Origin: Pseudomonas citronellolis
Lineage (GTDB): Bacteria > Pseudomonadota > Gammaproteobacteria > Pseudomonadales > Pseudomonadaceae
Direction: 5' to 3'
DNA: 46,618 bases
NCBI RefSeq assembly: GCF_029335315.1
Contig: NZ_JARJLT010000184.1
Location: 1-46,618 of the forward strand
In this document: positions 24,390 through 32,108 of the stretch, one piece after another
Layout: each line of letters starts with the position of its first letter
Position numbering within the stretch: position 1 is the stretch's first letter
Made by a program: the position numbers and the translations under genes
Notes under the pieces: generated by a model
Told to the model about the DNA's origin: nothing
The model's input: the letters and a program-made list of their open reading frames with translations, nothing else
The model's database searches: none

Positions 24390-24847
24390 AGCGCGCCTGC
24401 CTGCTCGCCGGCAGCGCCGTGCTCAGCCTCGGCCTGCTCGGCGGAATGCTCGCCACCTGGCTGAACTACCGCTCCGCCAGCGAATTCGAGGGGCGCTACC
24501 ACAGCAGCGGCCAGTTGATCCTCAGCGACGGCCGCAGCCTGCGCCTGGAACACAACCTGCTGCTCAAGGACGGCCACTTCTACGCGGTGACCCGCCAGGG
24601 CGACACCGTGCAGAAGACCTCCGGCAGCGTCGAGTCGGGCTTCCTCGACCACCTGCGCCTGCGCGTGGAGAAAAGCGAAGTGAGCGAACTGGGGCAGGCC
24701 GCGCAGCTGGACAACGAGCTGCTGTTCAACCTGCTCTACGGCGGCGAGGCGAACAGCCTGCTGGAGCTGCAACCCCAGGGCGATTGCCTGCTCGCCGTGG
24801 AAACCCGCCAGCTGTACTGCGTGGAACGCTTCGCCGGCGGCAACTGA
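24386..24847 (+). CDS. ToxS-like membrane-anchored periplasmic partner of the ToxR-like regulator
   Basis: 153 aa from ATG 24386, overlapping the regulator's stop (ATGA), so translation is coupled. One N-terminal membrane segment (residues ~5-28, CLLAGSAVLSLGLLGGMLATWL), then a periplasmic domain (~125 aa) ending with two cysteines (GDCLLAV, LYCVERF). Size, topology and coupling match ToxS beside ToxR. The sequence match to ToxS itself cannot be judged here. It probably stabilises or gates the regulator. It ends 3 bp before the convergent motB stop. Confidence 0.55.
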   Translation: MKRACLLAGSAVLSLGLLGGMLATWLNYRSASEFEGRYHSSGQLILSDGRSLRLEHNLLLKDGHFYAVTRQGDTVQKTSGSVESGFLDHLRLRVEKSEVSELGQAAQLDNELLFNLLYGGEANSLLELQPQGDCLLAVETRQLYCVERFAGGN

Positions 24848-24850
24848 GGC

Positions 24851-25885
24851 TCAGAGCCGGGTAGCGCCCGGCTCCGCCGCGGCCTTGCCCGCCTCGCTCC
24901 CCGGCTCCGGCGGCACGCTCGGTTTGGCCGGCTCGGGGCTCGGCACCGCTTTGGGCGCTACCTGGCCGGCACTGAACTTCGCGCCCTTGGCGCCGATCTC
25001 GACCTGCGCCTGGTCCTCGCTGAACAGCTGGCGGTACAGATGCTCGGCGCTGTCTGTCAGCAACAGCAATTCAATCCGGCGGTTGGCGCCGTTCTGCGGG
25101 TCGTCCGGGAGCAGCGGCATGCCGTCGGCCTGGGCCGTCACCTGCAGCACGTTCTTGCCCGGCAGCCCGGAATCCACCAGCACGTTGCGCGCGCGCAGGG
25201 CGCGGTCGCCGGACAGGTTCCAGTTGTTGTAGCCGTTGGCGCCGCGGTACTGCACCGCGTCGGTGTGGCCGCTGAGGATCAGGCGGTTGTCGACCTTCGC
25301 CAGCACGCCACCGAGGGCGCCGAGCAGGGTGCGGAAATGCGGGTCGAGGTTGGCGCTGCCGCGCTCGAACATGAAGCGCTGCTGGTCGTCCTTGATCAGC
25401 ACCCGCAGGCCCTGGGGCACCACCTTGACCTCGATGTTGGCCAGCGCGTCGGCCTGCGCGGACACCGCGCGGATCAGCGCCGCCAGCTCCTGCAGGTCGA
25501 CGTTGGAATCGTAGTGGCGCGGCTCGGCGGCTTCGCCCGGCTGCTTGCCGTCGACGCTGGCGCGGCTCGCCTCGGGGTTGCGCGGCGGGTCCGGCGGGCG
25601 CACCGGCATCGGCAGGCCGTCGAGCTCCAGCGGCGAACGGCTGGAACCGTCGAACACGCCGGCGCCGCCGTCCACCAGCGGGTTGCTTTGCAGCTCGCCC
25701 GAAGAGGGGTTCTGCAGCGCACTGCGCGGCTGGACGATCCACAGCACCATGAACAGCGCCATCATCGCCAGGGTGAAGTCGGCGAAGGCGACCTTCCAGG
25801 CCGAGCTGTGCTCCTCGGCGTGGCCCTTCTTGCCACGCCGCTTGACGATGATTTCGTGGCTTTGCTCGCCGCCGCGCTTCCTCAT
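24851..25885 (-). CDS. motB: Flagellar motor stator protein MotB (LafU type)
   Basis: 344 aa. The stator helix starts at residue ~31 (AWKVAFADFTLAMMALFMVLWIV), with the ion-binding Asp at D36. The helix is similar to proton-type MotB. A plug/linker region follows. The OmpA-like peptidoglycan-binding domain covers ~150-260 (LILSGHTDAVQY ... NWNLSGDRALRARNVL ... NRRIELLLL). A Pro/Lys-rich tail of ~50 residues is added. Last gene of the fliD operon, overlapping motA by 4 nt (ATGA). It anchors the stator to the cell wall. Confidence 0.93.
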   Translation of the reverse strand: MRKRGGEQSHEIIVKRRGKKGHAEEHSSAWKVAFADFTLAMMALFMVLWIVQPRSALQNPSSGELQSNPLVDGGAGVFDGSSRSPLELDGLPMPVRPPDPPRNPEASRASVDGKQPGEAAEPRHYDSNVDLQELAALIRAVSAQADALANIEVKVVPQGLRVLIKDDQQRFMFERGSANLDPHFRTLLGALGGVLAKVDNRLILSGHTDAVQYRGANGYNNWNLSGDRALRARNVLVDSGLPGKNVLQVTAQADGMPLLPDDPQNGANRRIELLLLTDSAEHLYRQLFSEDQAQVEIGAKGAKFSAGQVAPKAVPSPEPAKPSVPPEPGSEAGKAAAEPGATRL

Positions 25886-26754
25886 GCCGCTTCCCTTTCA
25901 TCCTCGTACTGGTTGACCCAGGTCTCGAGCTGACGGAAGGCCGGCTTGACGTCCTGCTCGATCAGCTTGCGCCCGGCGTCCACCGCCAGCAGCGTGGGCT
26001 TGCCGGCGACGTGGGCGACCAGGGTGGTGCGCACGCACTCCAGGGCCGACAGCTCGGTCTTCACCCGTTGCGCCATGGCGTTGGACAGCGGGTCGAGCAC
26101 GCAGTAGCAGAAGAAGATGCCGAGGAAGGTACCGACCAGCGCCGCCGCCACGTGGGCGCCGACCTCGGCGACGGTGCCGCCGATGCTGCCCATGGTGATG
26201 ATGATGCCCATGATCGCCGCCAGGATGCCGAAGCCGGGCATCGCCTCGCCGACCTTGTGCAGCGACTTCGACGGCTGCAGCAGGGTATGTTCCATGGCGT
26301 CCAGCTCCTGTTCGAGGAAGCCTTCCAGTTCGTGGGCGCTGATCTTGCCCATGGCCATCAGGCGGAAGTTGTCGGCGATGAACGCCATCAGGTTGGGCTC
26401 CTGGAGGATCAGCGGGTAGCGGCCGAACAGCTCGCTCTGCTCGGGCTCCTCGATGTGCTCGTCGAGCACCTTCAGGCCGCCCACCTCGACCATCTCCAGC
26501 AGCTGGTAGAGGAGCATCAGCAACTGCCGCTGGAACTCCTCGCCGCGGCGCCTGAAGACGAACACGCCCTTGATCTGCGAGAGCATCTCCAGCAGCACTT
26601 CGCGGGGGTTGGCCACCACCAGGCTGCCGAGGCCGGCGCCGAGGATGATGAGCACTTCCGACGGCTGCCAGAGCACGCTCATCTCGCCGTGGGCCATGGC
26701 GTAACCGCCGAGGACGCAGGCGACGATGATCAGCGCGCCTATGACTTTCTGCAT
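25882..26754 (-). CDS. motA: Flagellar motor stator protein MotA (LafT type)
   Basis: 290 aa. Four membrane segments: ~5-22, ~28-48, ~170-190 (PGFGILAAIMGIIITMGSIGG) and ~202-222. The cytoplasmic loop contains charged residues that contact FliG (ELFGRYPLILQEPN; AMEHTL). The conserved Pro in MPGFG and the GTF(L)GI block are MotA-typical. It conducts ions with MotB and generates torque. It is dedicated to this flagellum by its place in the late operon, 3 bp after the sigma gene. Confidence 0.94.
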   Translation of the reverse strand: MQKVIGALIIVACVLGGYAMAHGEMSVLWQPSEVLIILGAGLGSLVVANPREVLLEMLSQIKGVFVFRRRGEEFQRQLLMLLYQLLEMVEVGGLKVLDEHIEEPEQSELFGRYPLILQEPNLMAFIADNFRLMAMGKISAHELEGFLEQELDAMEHTLLQPSKSLHKVGEAMPGFGILAAIMGIIITMGSIGGTVAEVGAHVAAALVGTFLGIFFCYCVLDPLSNAMAQRVKTELSALECVRTTLVAHVAGKPTLLAVDAGRKLIEQDVKPAFRQLETWVNQYEDEREAA

Positions 26755-26757
26755 GAT

Positions 26758-27492
26758 TCAGCTTCTCTCGCTCAGGTAGCGGCAGGCCTTCTGCAATGCC
26801 TGCTTGCTCAATTGACAGACCCTGGCGTCGCTCACTTCGAGCACCAGGGCGATTTCCTTCAGGCTCAGCTCGTGCTGGTAGTACAGCGTCAGCACCAGCC
26901 GCTCGCGTTCGTTCAGTTGCGCCAGGGCCTGGGCCAGCATGCGCTCGCGCAGCACCCGCGCTTCCAGCGCCGACTCGCCGTCCACCAGGTTCTCCAGACC
27001 TTCGCCGAGCAGCGCGTCGAGGCTCTCGATGGCCTCGGACGACTCGGCCTGCAGGTAGTCCTGGTAGCCGCGCTCGTCGAGCCCGGTGTGGGCAAGGATT
27101 TCCTTGTCGCTCGGCACCCGGCCCAGGCGTCGGGCCAGGTCGCGGATGCTGTCGCGCACCTTGTGCGCCTGCAACCGCACCTGGCGCGGGCGCCAGTCCT
27201 GGCGGCGCAGCTCGTCGAGGATGGCGCCACGGATGCGCAGCACGGCGAAGCCGGCGAACTGCTCGTCCGGGGTGCCGTAGCGGCGCAGGCTTTCCAGCAG
27301 GCCCATCAGGCCGATCTGCTCCATGTCCTCGCGGTCCAGCACCTGGTTGGCCTGCAGCGACAGCTGGCTGACCACCCGCTTCACCAGCGGCAGGTAGCGC
27401 AGCAGCCACTGCTGTTCGGCGCCAGGGGTCAGCGCCGGATGCGCCGGGGCGCCGGCGGGGTCCTGGTAGTCGAGGGCGCAGTGAGCGTTCAT
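26758..27492 (-). CDS. fliA: FliA-family flagellar sigma factor (sigma28, LafS type)
   Basis: 244 aa. Region 2 covers ~30-100 (QIGLMGLLESLRRY ... FAGFAVLRIRGAILDELR), a region 3 core ~105-150, and region 4 ~190-240 (LNERERLVLTLYYQHELSLKEIALVLEVSDARVCQL). It should transcribe late genes of this system. The TTAA/GTCGCC element at flagellin and flgM is the best candidate for its promoter. Its activity should be held by the local FlgM (32105-32401). Its place between fliL and motA is typical of lateral clusters (lafS) and differs from the polar Pseudomonas fliA locus. Confidence 0.92.
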   Translation of the reverse strand: MNAHCALDYQDPAGAPAHPALTPGAEQQWLLRYLPLVKRVVSQLSLQANQVLDREDMEQIGLMGLLESLRRYGTPDEQFAGFAVLRIRGAILDELRRQDWRPRQVRLQAHKVRDSIRDLARRLGRVPSDKEILAHTGLDERGYQDYLQAESSEAIESLDALLGEGLENLVDGESALEARVLRERMLAQALAQLNERERLVLTLYYQHELSLKEIALVLEVSDARVCQLSKQALQKACRYLSERS

Positions 27493-27502
27493 GGCGCGGG
27501 CC

Positions 27503-28027
27503 TTACTGCACGATCAGCTTGCTGACCAGCACATGCTGGAAGGGCGCGGCCACCTTGCGCGCGGCGAAGTCGGCCAGCAGCACCTGCTCCAGCTCCTCCT
27601 GCAGCGCCGGGATGGTCTTGCCGCGCAGCTGCTCGAAGGTCAGCGCGGAGAGGTGCGCCACCGCCGAGTTGCGCACCATCGGGTCGATCTGCTGGAGCTT
27701 CTTCTGCTGGGTGCCCAGCTCGGCCTGCAACACCAGGTCGATGACGAAGTAGTGCTCGCGCTGGTCGGCGCCACTCAGGCTGACGATGATCTTGGTCACC
27801 GGGAAGAACTCGAACTCGCCCGGCTCTTCCTCTTCCTTCTTGCCCGCCTCGCCGGGCTTGGCTTCACCGGCCTTGGCGGCCTGCGCCTCGGCCTGGGCGG
27901 CCAGCAGCGGGCGCGCGAGGAAATAGGTGCCGGCCACGCCGCCACCGGCGATGAGCAGGTTGATGACACTGAACAAGACTAAGATGCGCGGCATCGTCAT
28001 GACGGATTCCCGATCCACAAATTCCAT
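27503..28027 (-). CDS. fliL: Flagellar basal body-associated protein FliL (LafF type)
   Basis: 174 aa. One N-terminal membrane segment (ILVLFSVINLLIAGGGVAGTYF, about 14-36), an acidic/Lys linker (GKKEEEEPGEFEFF), then the periplasmic FliL stomatin-like domain (IIVSLSGADQREHYFVIDLVLQAE ... DFAARKVAAPFQHVLVSKLIVQ). An internal ATG at 28000 is an alternative start. It stabilises stator function. It lies between fliK and the sigma gene. Confidence 0.85.
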   Translation of the reverse strand: MEFVDRESVMTMPRILVLFSVINLLIAGGGVAGTYFLARPLLAAQAEAQAAKAGEAKPGEAGKKEEEEPGEFEFFPVTKIIVSLSGADQREHYFVIDLVLQAELGTQQKKLQQIDPMVRNSAVAHLSALTFEQLRGKTIPALQEELEQVLLADFAARKVAAPFQHVLVSKLIVQ

Positions 28028-28040
28028 TGATTACCCATCA

Positions 28041-29222
28041 CTAGACGGTGACCAGCACGTCGCCCGGGCGCCGCTCGGCGGCTTCCGGCGCGGCGCGCTC
28101 GGCGGCGGCGGCGCTGACCGGGGCGTCATCCAGCCAGCGCGCGGCGCGGCCCTGCTGGGCCTGTTGCTGGGCCTGCTGCTGGCCGGCGCGGCCATCGGCG
28201 ACCTGCACCTCGACCGCTTGCGGGGTGGCTCCGGCGATATCCTGGCGCAGGCGCTCGACGCCCTGCTGGAGCAGGCGCGCGACGTCGCCCTGGGCGGCGT
28301 GGATCTGCACCGACAGGCGCCCCGGGTCCTGGTTCAGGTAGATTTCCAGGCGCCCCAGCTCCGGCGGGTCGAGGCGGATGGTGGCGCTCTGCAGGTTGTG
28401 CTTGAGCTGCAGCTCGACGCTGTCGCGCAGGGCGTTGAGCATCTGCTCGCCCCAGCGCTCGGTGGGCGCCTGCAGGCTCAGCTGGCGCTCCAGGCCGTGG
28501 CTGGCCGGCGCCTGGGCCACGCTCGGCGGGTTGTTGCTCGGCTGCGCCGCGGCGGCCTGCTGCGCGGGTGGCGTAGCGACCTGGCTGGCGAGCTTGTCCA
28601 GCTGGCTTTGCAGGTGTTCGTCGAGCGGCGTGTCGTCCTTGCTCGCCAGGCTCTCTTCCAGGCGCGCGGCCTTGGCCGGCACGCCCTTGGCTTGCGCCGG
28701 CAGGCTCGGCAGCGGCTGGCCCTGGGCCGGGGTCTGCACGGCTTCCGGCAGCCCCTGGGGCAACTGCGGCAGCGGCAGGTTGCCGGGCATGCCACGGGCG
28801 ACCACGGCGGACGCGGCGTCGGCGGCGTCCTGCGGGGCGCCGTCGCGGGCCTGCAGGGTCACTTCGCGCTGGCCGAGCATGTTCGCCAGCCACTGTTCGG
28901 CGGCCGGCGCCGCGCCCAGCGCGGGGTCGGGCTGGGCCTGCGCGGCATCCGCCGCGGGACGCTGCTCGTCGGGTTTGGCGGCCGCTTCGGCATCGCTATC
29001 GGCGCCGGCGGAGGCCTCCGCACTCTGCGCCAGCTGCGCGCCGAAGGCCGGCGTCAGCAGCTCGGGCGCGGCGTCGCCGGTGGCCGGCGCGGCAGCCGCG
29101 GCGCCACGCGCGGCGACCTGGCGGCCCATGGCGTGCGCCTCGCGCGGCGCGGCCATGGCCGGCAGCGGCGCGTCACTGGTAGGCGCGCTGTCGGTGGCCA
29201 GTCGGGGAGTCACTTGCAACAC
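28041..29222 (-). CDS. fliK: Flagellar hook-length control protein (LafE type)
   Basis: About 393 aa from GTG 29222 (GAGG five bases upstream); GTG 29228, which overlaps the previous stop, is the alternative. The long N-terminal part is Ala/Gln/Pro-rich and disordered, as expected for a molecular ruler. The C-terminal FliK domain is present: LQLKHNLQSATIRLDPPELGRLEIYLNQDPGRLSVQIHAAQGDVARLLQQ. It stops hook growth and switches the export gate (FlhB) to filament substrates. Confidence 0.88.
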   Translation of the reverse strand: MLQVTPRLATDSAPTSDAPLPAMAAPREAHAMGRQVAARGAAAAAPATGDAAPELLTPAFGAQLAQSAEASAGADSDAEAAAKPDEQRPAADAAQAQPDPALGAAPAAEQWLANMLGQREVTLQARDGAPQDAADAASAVVARGMPGNLPLPQLPQGLPEAVQTPAQGQPLPSLPAQAKGVPAKAARLEESLASKDDTPLDEHLQSQLDKLASQVATPPAQQAAAAQPSNNPPSVAQAPASHGLERQLSLQAPTERWGEQMLNALRDSVELQLKHNLQSATIRLDPPELGRLEIYLNQDPGRLSVQIHAAQGDVARLLQQGVERLRQDIAGATPQAVEVQVADGRAGQQQAQQQAQQGRAARWLDDAPVSAAAAERAAPEAAERRPGDVLVTV

Positions 29223-29224
29223 AT

Positions 29225-29551
29225 TCACCTCGCCGCCAGCAGGCGGTCTATCTGCATGTAGGCGGTGCGCCCTTCGGCGTAGTCCAGGTGGCTGGCCAGC
29301 AGCACGCGCAGGCGCTCCACCTCGCGCGCGCAGGCGTTGCGCGCCTCGCCGTGAAGCTCGCCGAGGCGCCGCTTGGCCAGTTGCCCGGCAGCGTCCAGCG
29401 CGGGCCCGGCGGCCAGGCGCTCGAGCAGCGCGCGGATGCTCGCGTCCACCTCGCCCAGGCGCGCCCACTCGCCGCGCGCCAACACTTCGGCCAGGCGCGC
29501 GTGCTGGCTGCGCAGTTCGAGCAACGCGTCAGCCACGGGCGCTGTGGACAC
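29225..29551 (-). CDS. FliT-like flagellar export chaperone (LafD position)
   Basis: 108 aa from GTG 29551, overlapping the fliS stop by 23 nt and the fliK region by a few bases. All-helical, Arg/Leu/Ala-rich, no membrane segment. Position directly after fliS, size and helical nature fit FliT/LafD, the FliD chaperone. Sequence similarity to FliT is weak by eye, so function is inferred from context. Confidence 0.6.
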   Translation of the reverse strand: MSTAPVADALLELRSQHARLAEVLARGEWARLGEVDASIRALLERLAAGPALDAAGQLAKRRLGELHGEARNACAREVERLRVLLASHLDYAEGRTAYMQIDRLLAAR

Positions 29552-29924
29552 CGGCCCACCCTTCGCGCAGCGTGCCGAGCAGCCCGGTCACTTCATCCAG
29601 GCCTTCCAGCGACAGGCTCACGCTGACGTCGGAAAGGCGGTAGATGCAGTAGTCGTAGAGCCGCGCCAGGTCCTGCACGACCTGGCCACCGCTCTCGTAG
29701 TCGAGGGCGCTGGAGAGGCCGTTGAGGATGTTCATGCACTTCTCCAGGGAGCGCCCCTTCTGCTGGAAGCGCTTGGCCTCGATATGGCCGCGGGCGCGGG
29801 CCAGCTCGTCGAGCAGGCCGTCGAACAGCACCAGCACCAGTTCGTAGGGGGAAGCGGCGGCGGAGCGGGCCTCGAGGTCCACCGAGCGGTAGCTGTCGTA
29901 GCCGTCGTTCATCGAGTAGGTCAT
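29529..29924 (-). CDS. fliS: Flagellin export chaperone
   Basis: 131 aa. The FliS signature is seen: SPYELVLVLFDGLLDELARARGHIEAKRFQQKGRSLEKCMNILNGLSSALDYESGG, followed by LYDYCIYRL. It binds the flagellin C-terminus in the cytoplasm, preventing early polymerisation. The ATG overlaps the fliD stop by 4 nt. Confidence 0.93.
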   Translation of the reverse strand: MTYSMNDGYDSYRSVDLEARSAAASPYELVLVLFDGLLDELARARGHIEAKRFQQKGRSLEKCMNILNGLSSALDYESGGQVVQDLARLYDYCIYRLSDVSVSLSLEGLDEVTGLLGTLREGWAGVHSARG

Positions 29925-31228
29925 GTGAACATGCTGGAGGTCTGGTCCATGGAATTCATGACTTGCATGAGGTTGGTGTACTGCTTCAGGTAGCGCGAAT
30001 AGGAGTTGTCGTAGCGGGTCTGTAGGTCTTCGAACTGGTCGTCGATGTCGGCGAGCTTGTCGTTCAGGCTGTTGACCCGGCCGGTCAGCAGGCCGCTGGT
30101 GGAGTTGGTGTAGACCTTGAGCGCGCTGTCGAGGCTGTCGATCAGGTTGCCCTTGCCGCTGAACAGTTGCTCGAAGCCGTCGGGGTCCTTCGCCAGGGCG
30201 GCCTCGAACTTGGTGCTGTCCAGGGTCAGCTTGCCGCTGCTGTCGGCGCTGACGCCGAAGGCGATCAGGCTGCCGCTGCCGAAGTTGGTGCGGATCAGGC
30301 TGTTCACCGCCGACTTGATCGCCTGCACCGCCGAGTCGCCGGCCAGCGCGCCACGGTCGGTGCTGCTGGTGCCGCTGGCGGTGAGCGTGCCGACGGTGCC
30401 CATCAGCGCGTTGTAGGCGTCGAGGAAGGTCTGCAGCTTCTTGGTGGTCTCGCTCGTGTCGCGACCGATGTCCAGGTTCAGCGGCGCGTCGGCCGGGTCG
30501 CTGACCTTGCTGAAGGTCAGGCTGACGCCGTCGATGGCGTCATCGAAGGTGTTGCTCGAATTGCGCAGCTCGATGCCGCCCTGGCCGCCCAGGTAGACGA
30601 TGGCGTCCTGCGCGGTGGACAGCTGCTTGCGGCCGTCGACGGCGGTCTGCACGGCGGCGTTGGTGCTGGACAGGCTGATGGCCTGGTCGGCGCCGCTCTC
30701 TTCGCTGGTCAGCACCAGGCTGACGGCGCCGTTGCTGCGCACCAGGGTGGCCTGCACGCCGCTGTTGTCCGAGGCGGCGTTGATCTTCGAGGCCAGCGCG
30801 CTGAGGCTGGTGACGCCGCTCATGTCGACGTTGAAGCTCTTGCTGCCCTGGCCGATGGTCAGGCTGCCGCTGCCCAGGTCCGAATCGCTCAGGCCCTGCA
30901 GCGCCACCTGGTCCTTGGCGGCCAGTTGCTTGACGAAGAACTGGTAGCTGCCGGCGACCGCGGTGGAGCCCACCGAGGCGGTGGCGTAGCCGTCTTCGCT
31001 GAAGGTGGCGCTGTTCACCAGCATGTTGCTGGCGTTGGTGGTGCTGCTTTTCAGGCCGGTGACCGCCGAGGAGAAGGTGCTCAGCGCACTCTTCAGCTGG
31101 GTGATCGCCGACAGCTCGTTGCTGTAGTTGGTCTTGTTGCGGTTCAGCCGCGTCTGCCCGGCCTGGATGTCGTACTGGGCCAGCTGGGTGGCCATCTGCT
31201 GTACGTAATCGGAATCTATGGTTGCCAT
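29921..31228 (-). CDS. fliD: Flagellar filament cap protein
   Basis: 435 aa. N-terminal coil (YVQQMATQLAQYDIQAGQTRLNRNKTNYSNELSAITQLKSALSTF) and C-terminal coil (SLNDKLADIDDQFEDLQTRYDNSYSRYLKQYTNLMQVMNSMDQTSSMF) are typical of FliD. It caps the filament and promotes flagellin folding. First gene of the operon fliD-fliS-fliT-like-fliK-fliL-sigma-motA-motB, under the sigma54 promoter at 31256-31271. Confidence 0.95.
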   Translation of the reverse strand: MATIDSDYVQQMATQLAQYDIQAGQTRLNRNKTNYSNELSAITQLKSALSTFSSAVTGLKSSTTNASNMLVNSATFSEDGYATASVGSTAVAGSYQFFVKQLAAKDQVALQGLSDSDLGSGSLTIGQGSKSFNVDMSGVTSLSALASKINAASDNSGVQATLVRSNGAVSLVLTSEESGADQAISLSSTNAAVQTAVDGRKQLSTAQDAIVYLGGQGGIELRNSSNTFDDAIDGVSLTFSKVSDPADAPLNLDIGRDTSETTKKLQTFLDAYNALMGTVGTLTASGTSSTDRGALAGDSAVQAIKSAVNSLIRTNFGSGSLIAFGVSADSSGKLTLDSTKFEAALAKDPDGFEQLFSGKGNLIDSLDSALKVYTNSTSGLLTGRVNSLNDKLADIDDQFEDLQTRYDNSYSRYLKQYTNLMQVMNSMDQTSSMFT

Positions 31229-31255
31229 GGTCGGATACCCCTTTGCGAGCCTGAG

Positions 31256-31271
31256 AGCAATATCGGTGCCA
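31256..31271 (-). promoter_or_regulatory. Sigma54 (-24/-12) promoter of fliD operon
   Basis: TGGCACC-GATA-TTGCT on the minus strand, a near-perfect match (TGGCAC, TTGC). GG 31270-31269 and GC 31258-31257 are ten bases apart. Transcription would start near 31246, 18 nt before the fliD ATG, with AAGGGG as ribosome site. Confidence 0.88.
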
Positions 31272-31355
31272 ACGCCTGGAAGGCCCGTATTCCGGGCACT
31301 TCAGCCTGCGGCGAGGTGAAAGGACGCTTCCGCCCGAGGGAACCGGAAGCCGGGC

Positions 31356-31372
31356 CGGAAAGAACCTTTCCG
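31356..31372. promoter_or_regulatory. Operator palindrome CGGAAA-N5-TTTCCG (fliD)
   Basis: CGGAAA-GAACC-TTTCCG with extra half-sites CGGAAG (31344-31349) and TTCCGC (31328-31333). Centred 94 bp upstream of the fliD -24 GG. Same palindrome as at 14869 and 22281. Candidate enhancer for the LafK-like activator. Confidence 0.7.
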
Positions 31373-31444
31373 CCTGCCGGCGCGGGAGCTGCTTCCCAGT
31401 CAAGGCGACCGGGTGGTCGAAAGGGTTAAGCGGAGAATGGCCCC

Positions 31445-31477
31445 GTAGGGCGCATAACGCCTGCGGCGTTATCCGCC
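31445..31477. repeat. REP-like palindrome, family 2, copy 3
   Basis: GTAGG head, then a 13-bp arm pair with one mismatch (GGCGCATAACGCC / GGCGTTATCCGCC) around TGC. Forms a doublet with the copy at 31508. Confidence 0.75.
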
Positions 31478-31507
31478 GTCGAGCCCGACTCCGGCGCCCG
31501 GGCCTGC

Positions 31508-31539
31508 GGCGGATAACCGCGAACGGTTATTCGCCCTAC
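31508..31539. repeat. REP-like palindrome, family 2, copy 4
   Basis: Nearly identical to the copy at 15662: GGCGGATAACCG, CGAA loop, CGGTTATTCGCC, CTAC tail. One stem base differs. Confidence 0.8.
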
Positions 31540-31568
31540 GTGTCGATTCACGCAGGGGCTGGGACTTA

Positions 31569-31608
31569 CGCGCCATGCCCGCGAATCGCGCGCATGGCGC
31601 GCTCCTAC
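31569..31608. repeat. REP-type palindrome (GTAGGAGCG family)
   Basis: A perfect 10-bp arm pair (CGCGCCATGC / GCATGGCGCG) followed by CTCCTAC, i.e. GTAGGAG on the other strand. Relative of the repeat at 3784-3829. Confidence 0.75.
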
Positions 31609-31625
31609 ATGCCTGGCCGCCAGGC

Positions 31626-31651
31626 AAAAAAACGGCGCCCGCAGGCGCCGT
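31626..31651 (-). terminator. Rho-independent terminator after flgN
   Basis: On the minus strand: stem ACGGCGCC / GGCGCCGT with a TGCG loop, followed by seven T residues. It lies 16 bp after the flgN stop and ends the flgM-flgN transcript, and perhaps the whole lafK-fliJ unit. Confidence 0.9.
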
Positions 31652-31667
31652 GGAATGAAAACCCGTT

Positions 31668-32108
31668 TCAGTACTCGGGGGCGTACACCCCGTGTCCGCC
31701 CTGCCCGGCCAGCAGTTGGCCGATGATTTCGTTGTGCATCGCCAGCAGGCGGCCGTTGCGCTCGTTGAGCAGGCGGCATTCCTCGACCTGTTCGGCCAGT
31801 GCCTGCCAGTCGCGCTGCAGGGCCTGGCGGCCGGCGCCGGGGAAGTGTTCGAGCAGGCGCTGCATGCCCGAGCGATTGATGTCCAGGGCGAAGGCCTGGA
31901 GCACCTTGGCGCGGCGTTCGGCGCGCTGGCGCACGGCGTCCACCAGTTCTTCGATACGCTGGTTGCTGCGCGCGATGGATTCGCTGTCGCGCGCCAGCAA
32001 TTGGTCGTGCAGGTCCAGCAGCGCGCTGCGCAGATACAGGTAGTCGGCGCGATCGAGGCGGATGTCCGCCTCGATCATCTGCAGCAGCCGGGCGCGTCTT
32101 TCGCTCAT
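31668..32108 (-). CDS. flgN: Flagellar export chaperone FlgN
   Basis: 146 aa, all-helical. The C-terminal half has the FlgN signature VEECRLLNERNGRLLAMHNEIIGQLL. It is the chaperone for FlgK and FlgL. The ATG overlaps the flgM stop (ATGA). flgM-flgN pairing is standard; here the pair follows fliJ instead of flanking flgA. Confidence 0.85.
   Translation of the reverse strand: MSERRARLLQMIEADIRLDRADYLYLRSALLDLHDQLLARDSESIARSNQRIEELVDAVRQRAERRAKVLQAFALDINRSGMQRLLEHFPGAGRQALQRDWQALAEQVEECRLLNERNGRLLAMHNEIIGQLLAGQGGHGVYAPEY

Larger units (their letters stand above)
31229..31667. other. Gene-free region between fliD and flgN
   Basis: 439 bp without a gene. From left to right it holds the fliD sigma54 promoter, the operator palindrome, a family-2 REP doublet, a GTAGGAG-family REP, and the terminator of the flgM-flgN unit. 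The pile of repeats suggests a joint between two modules. Confidence 0.85.
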
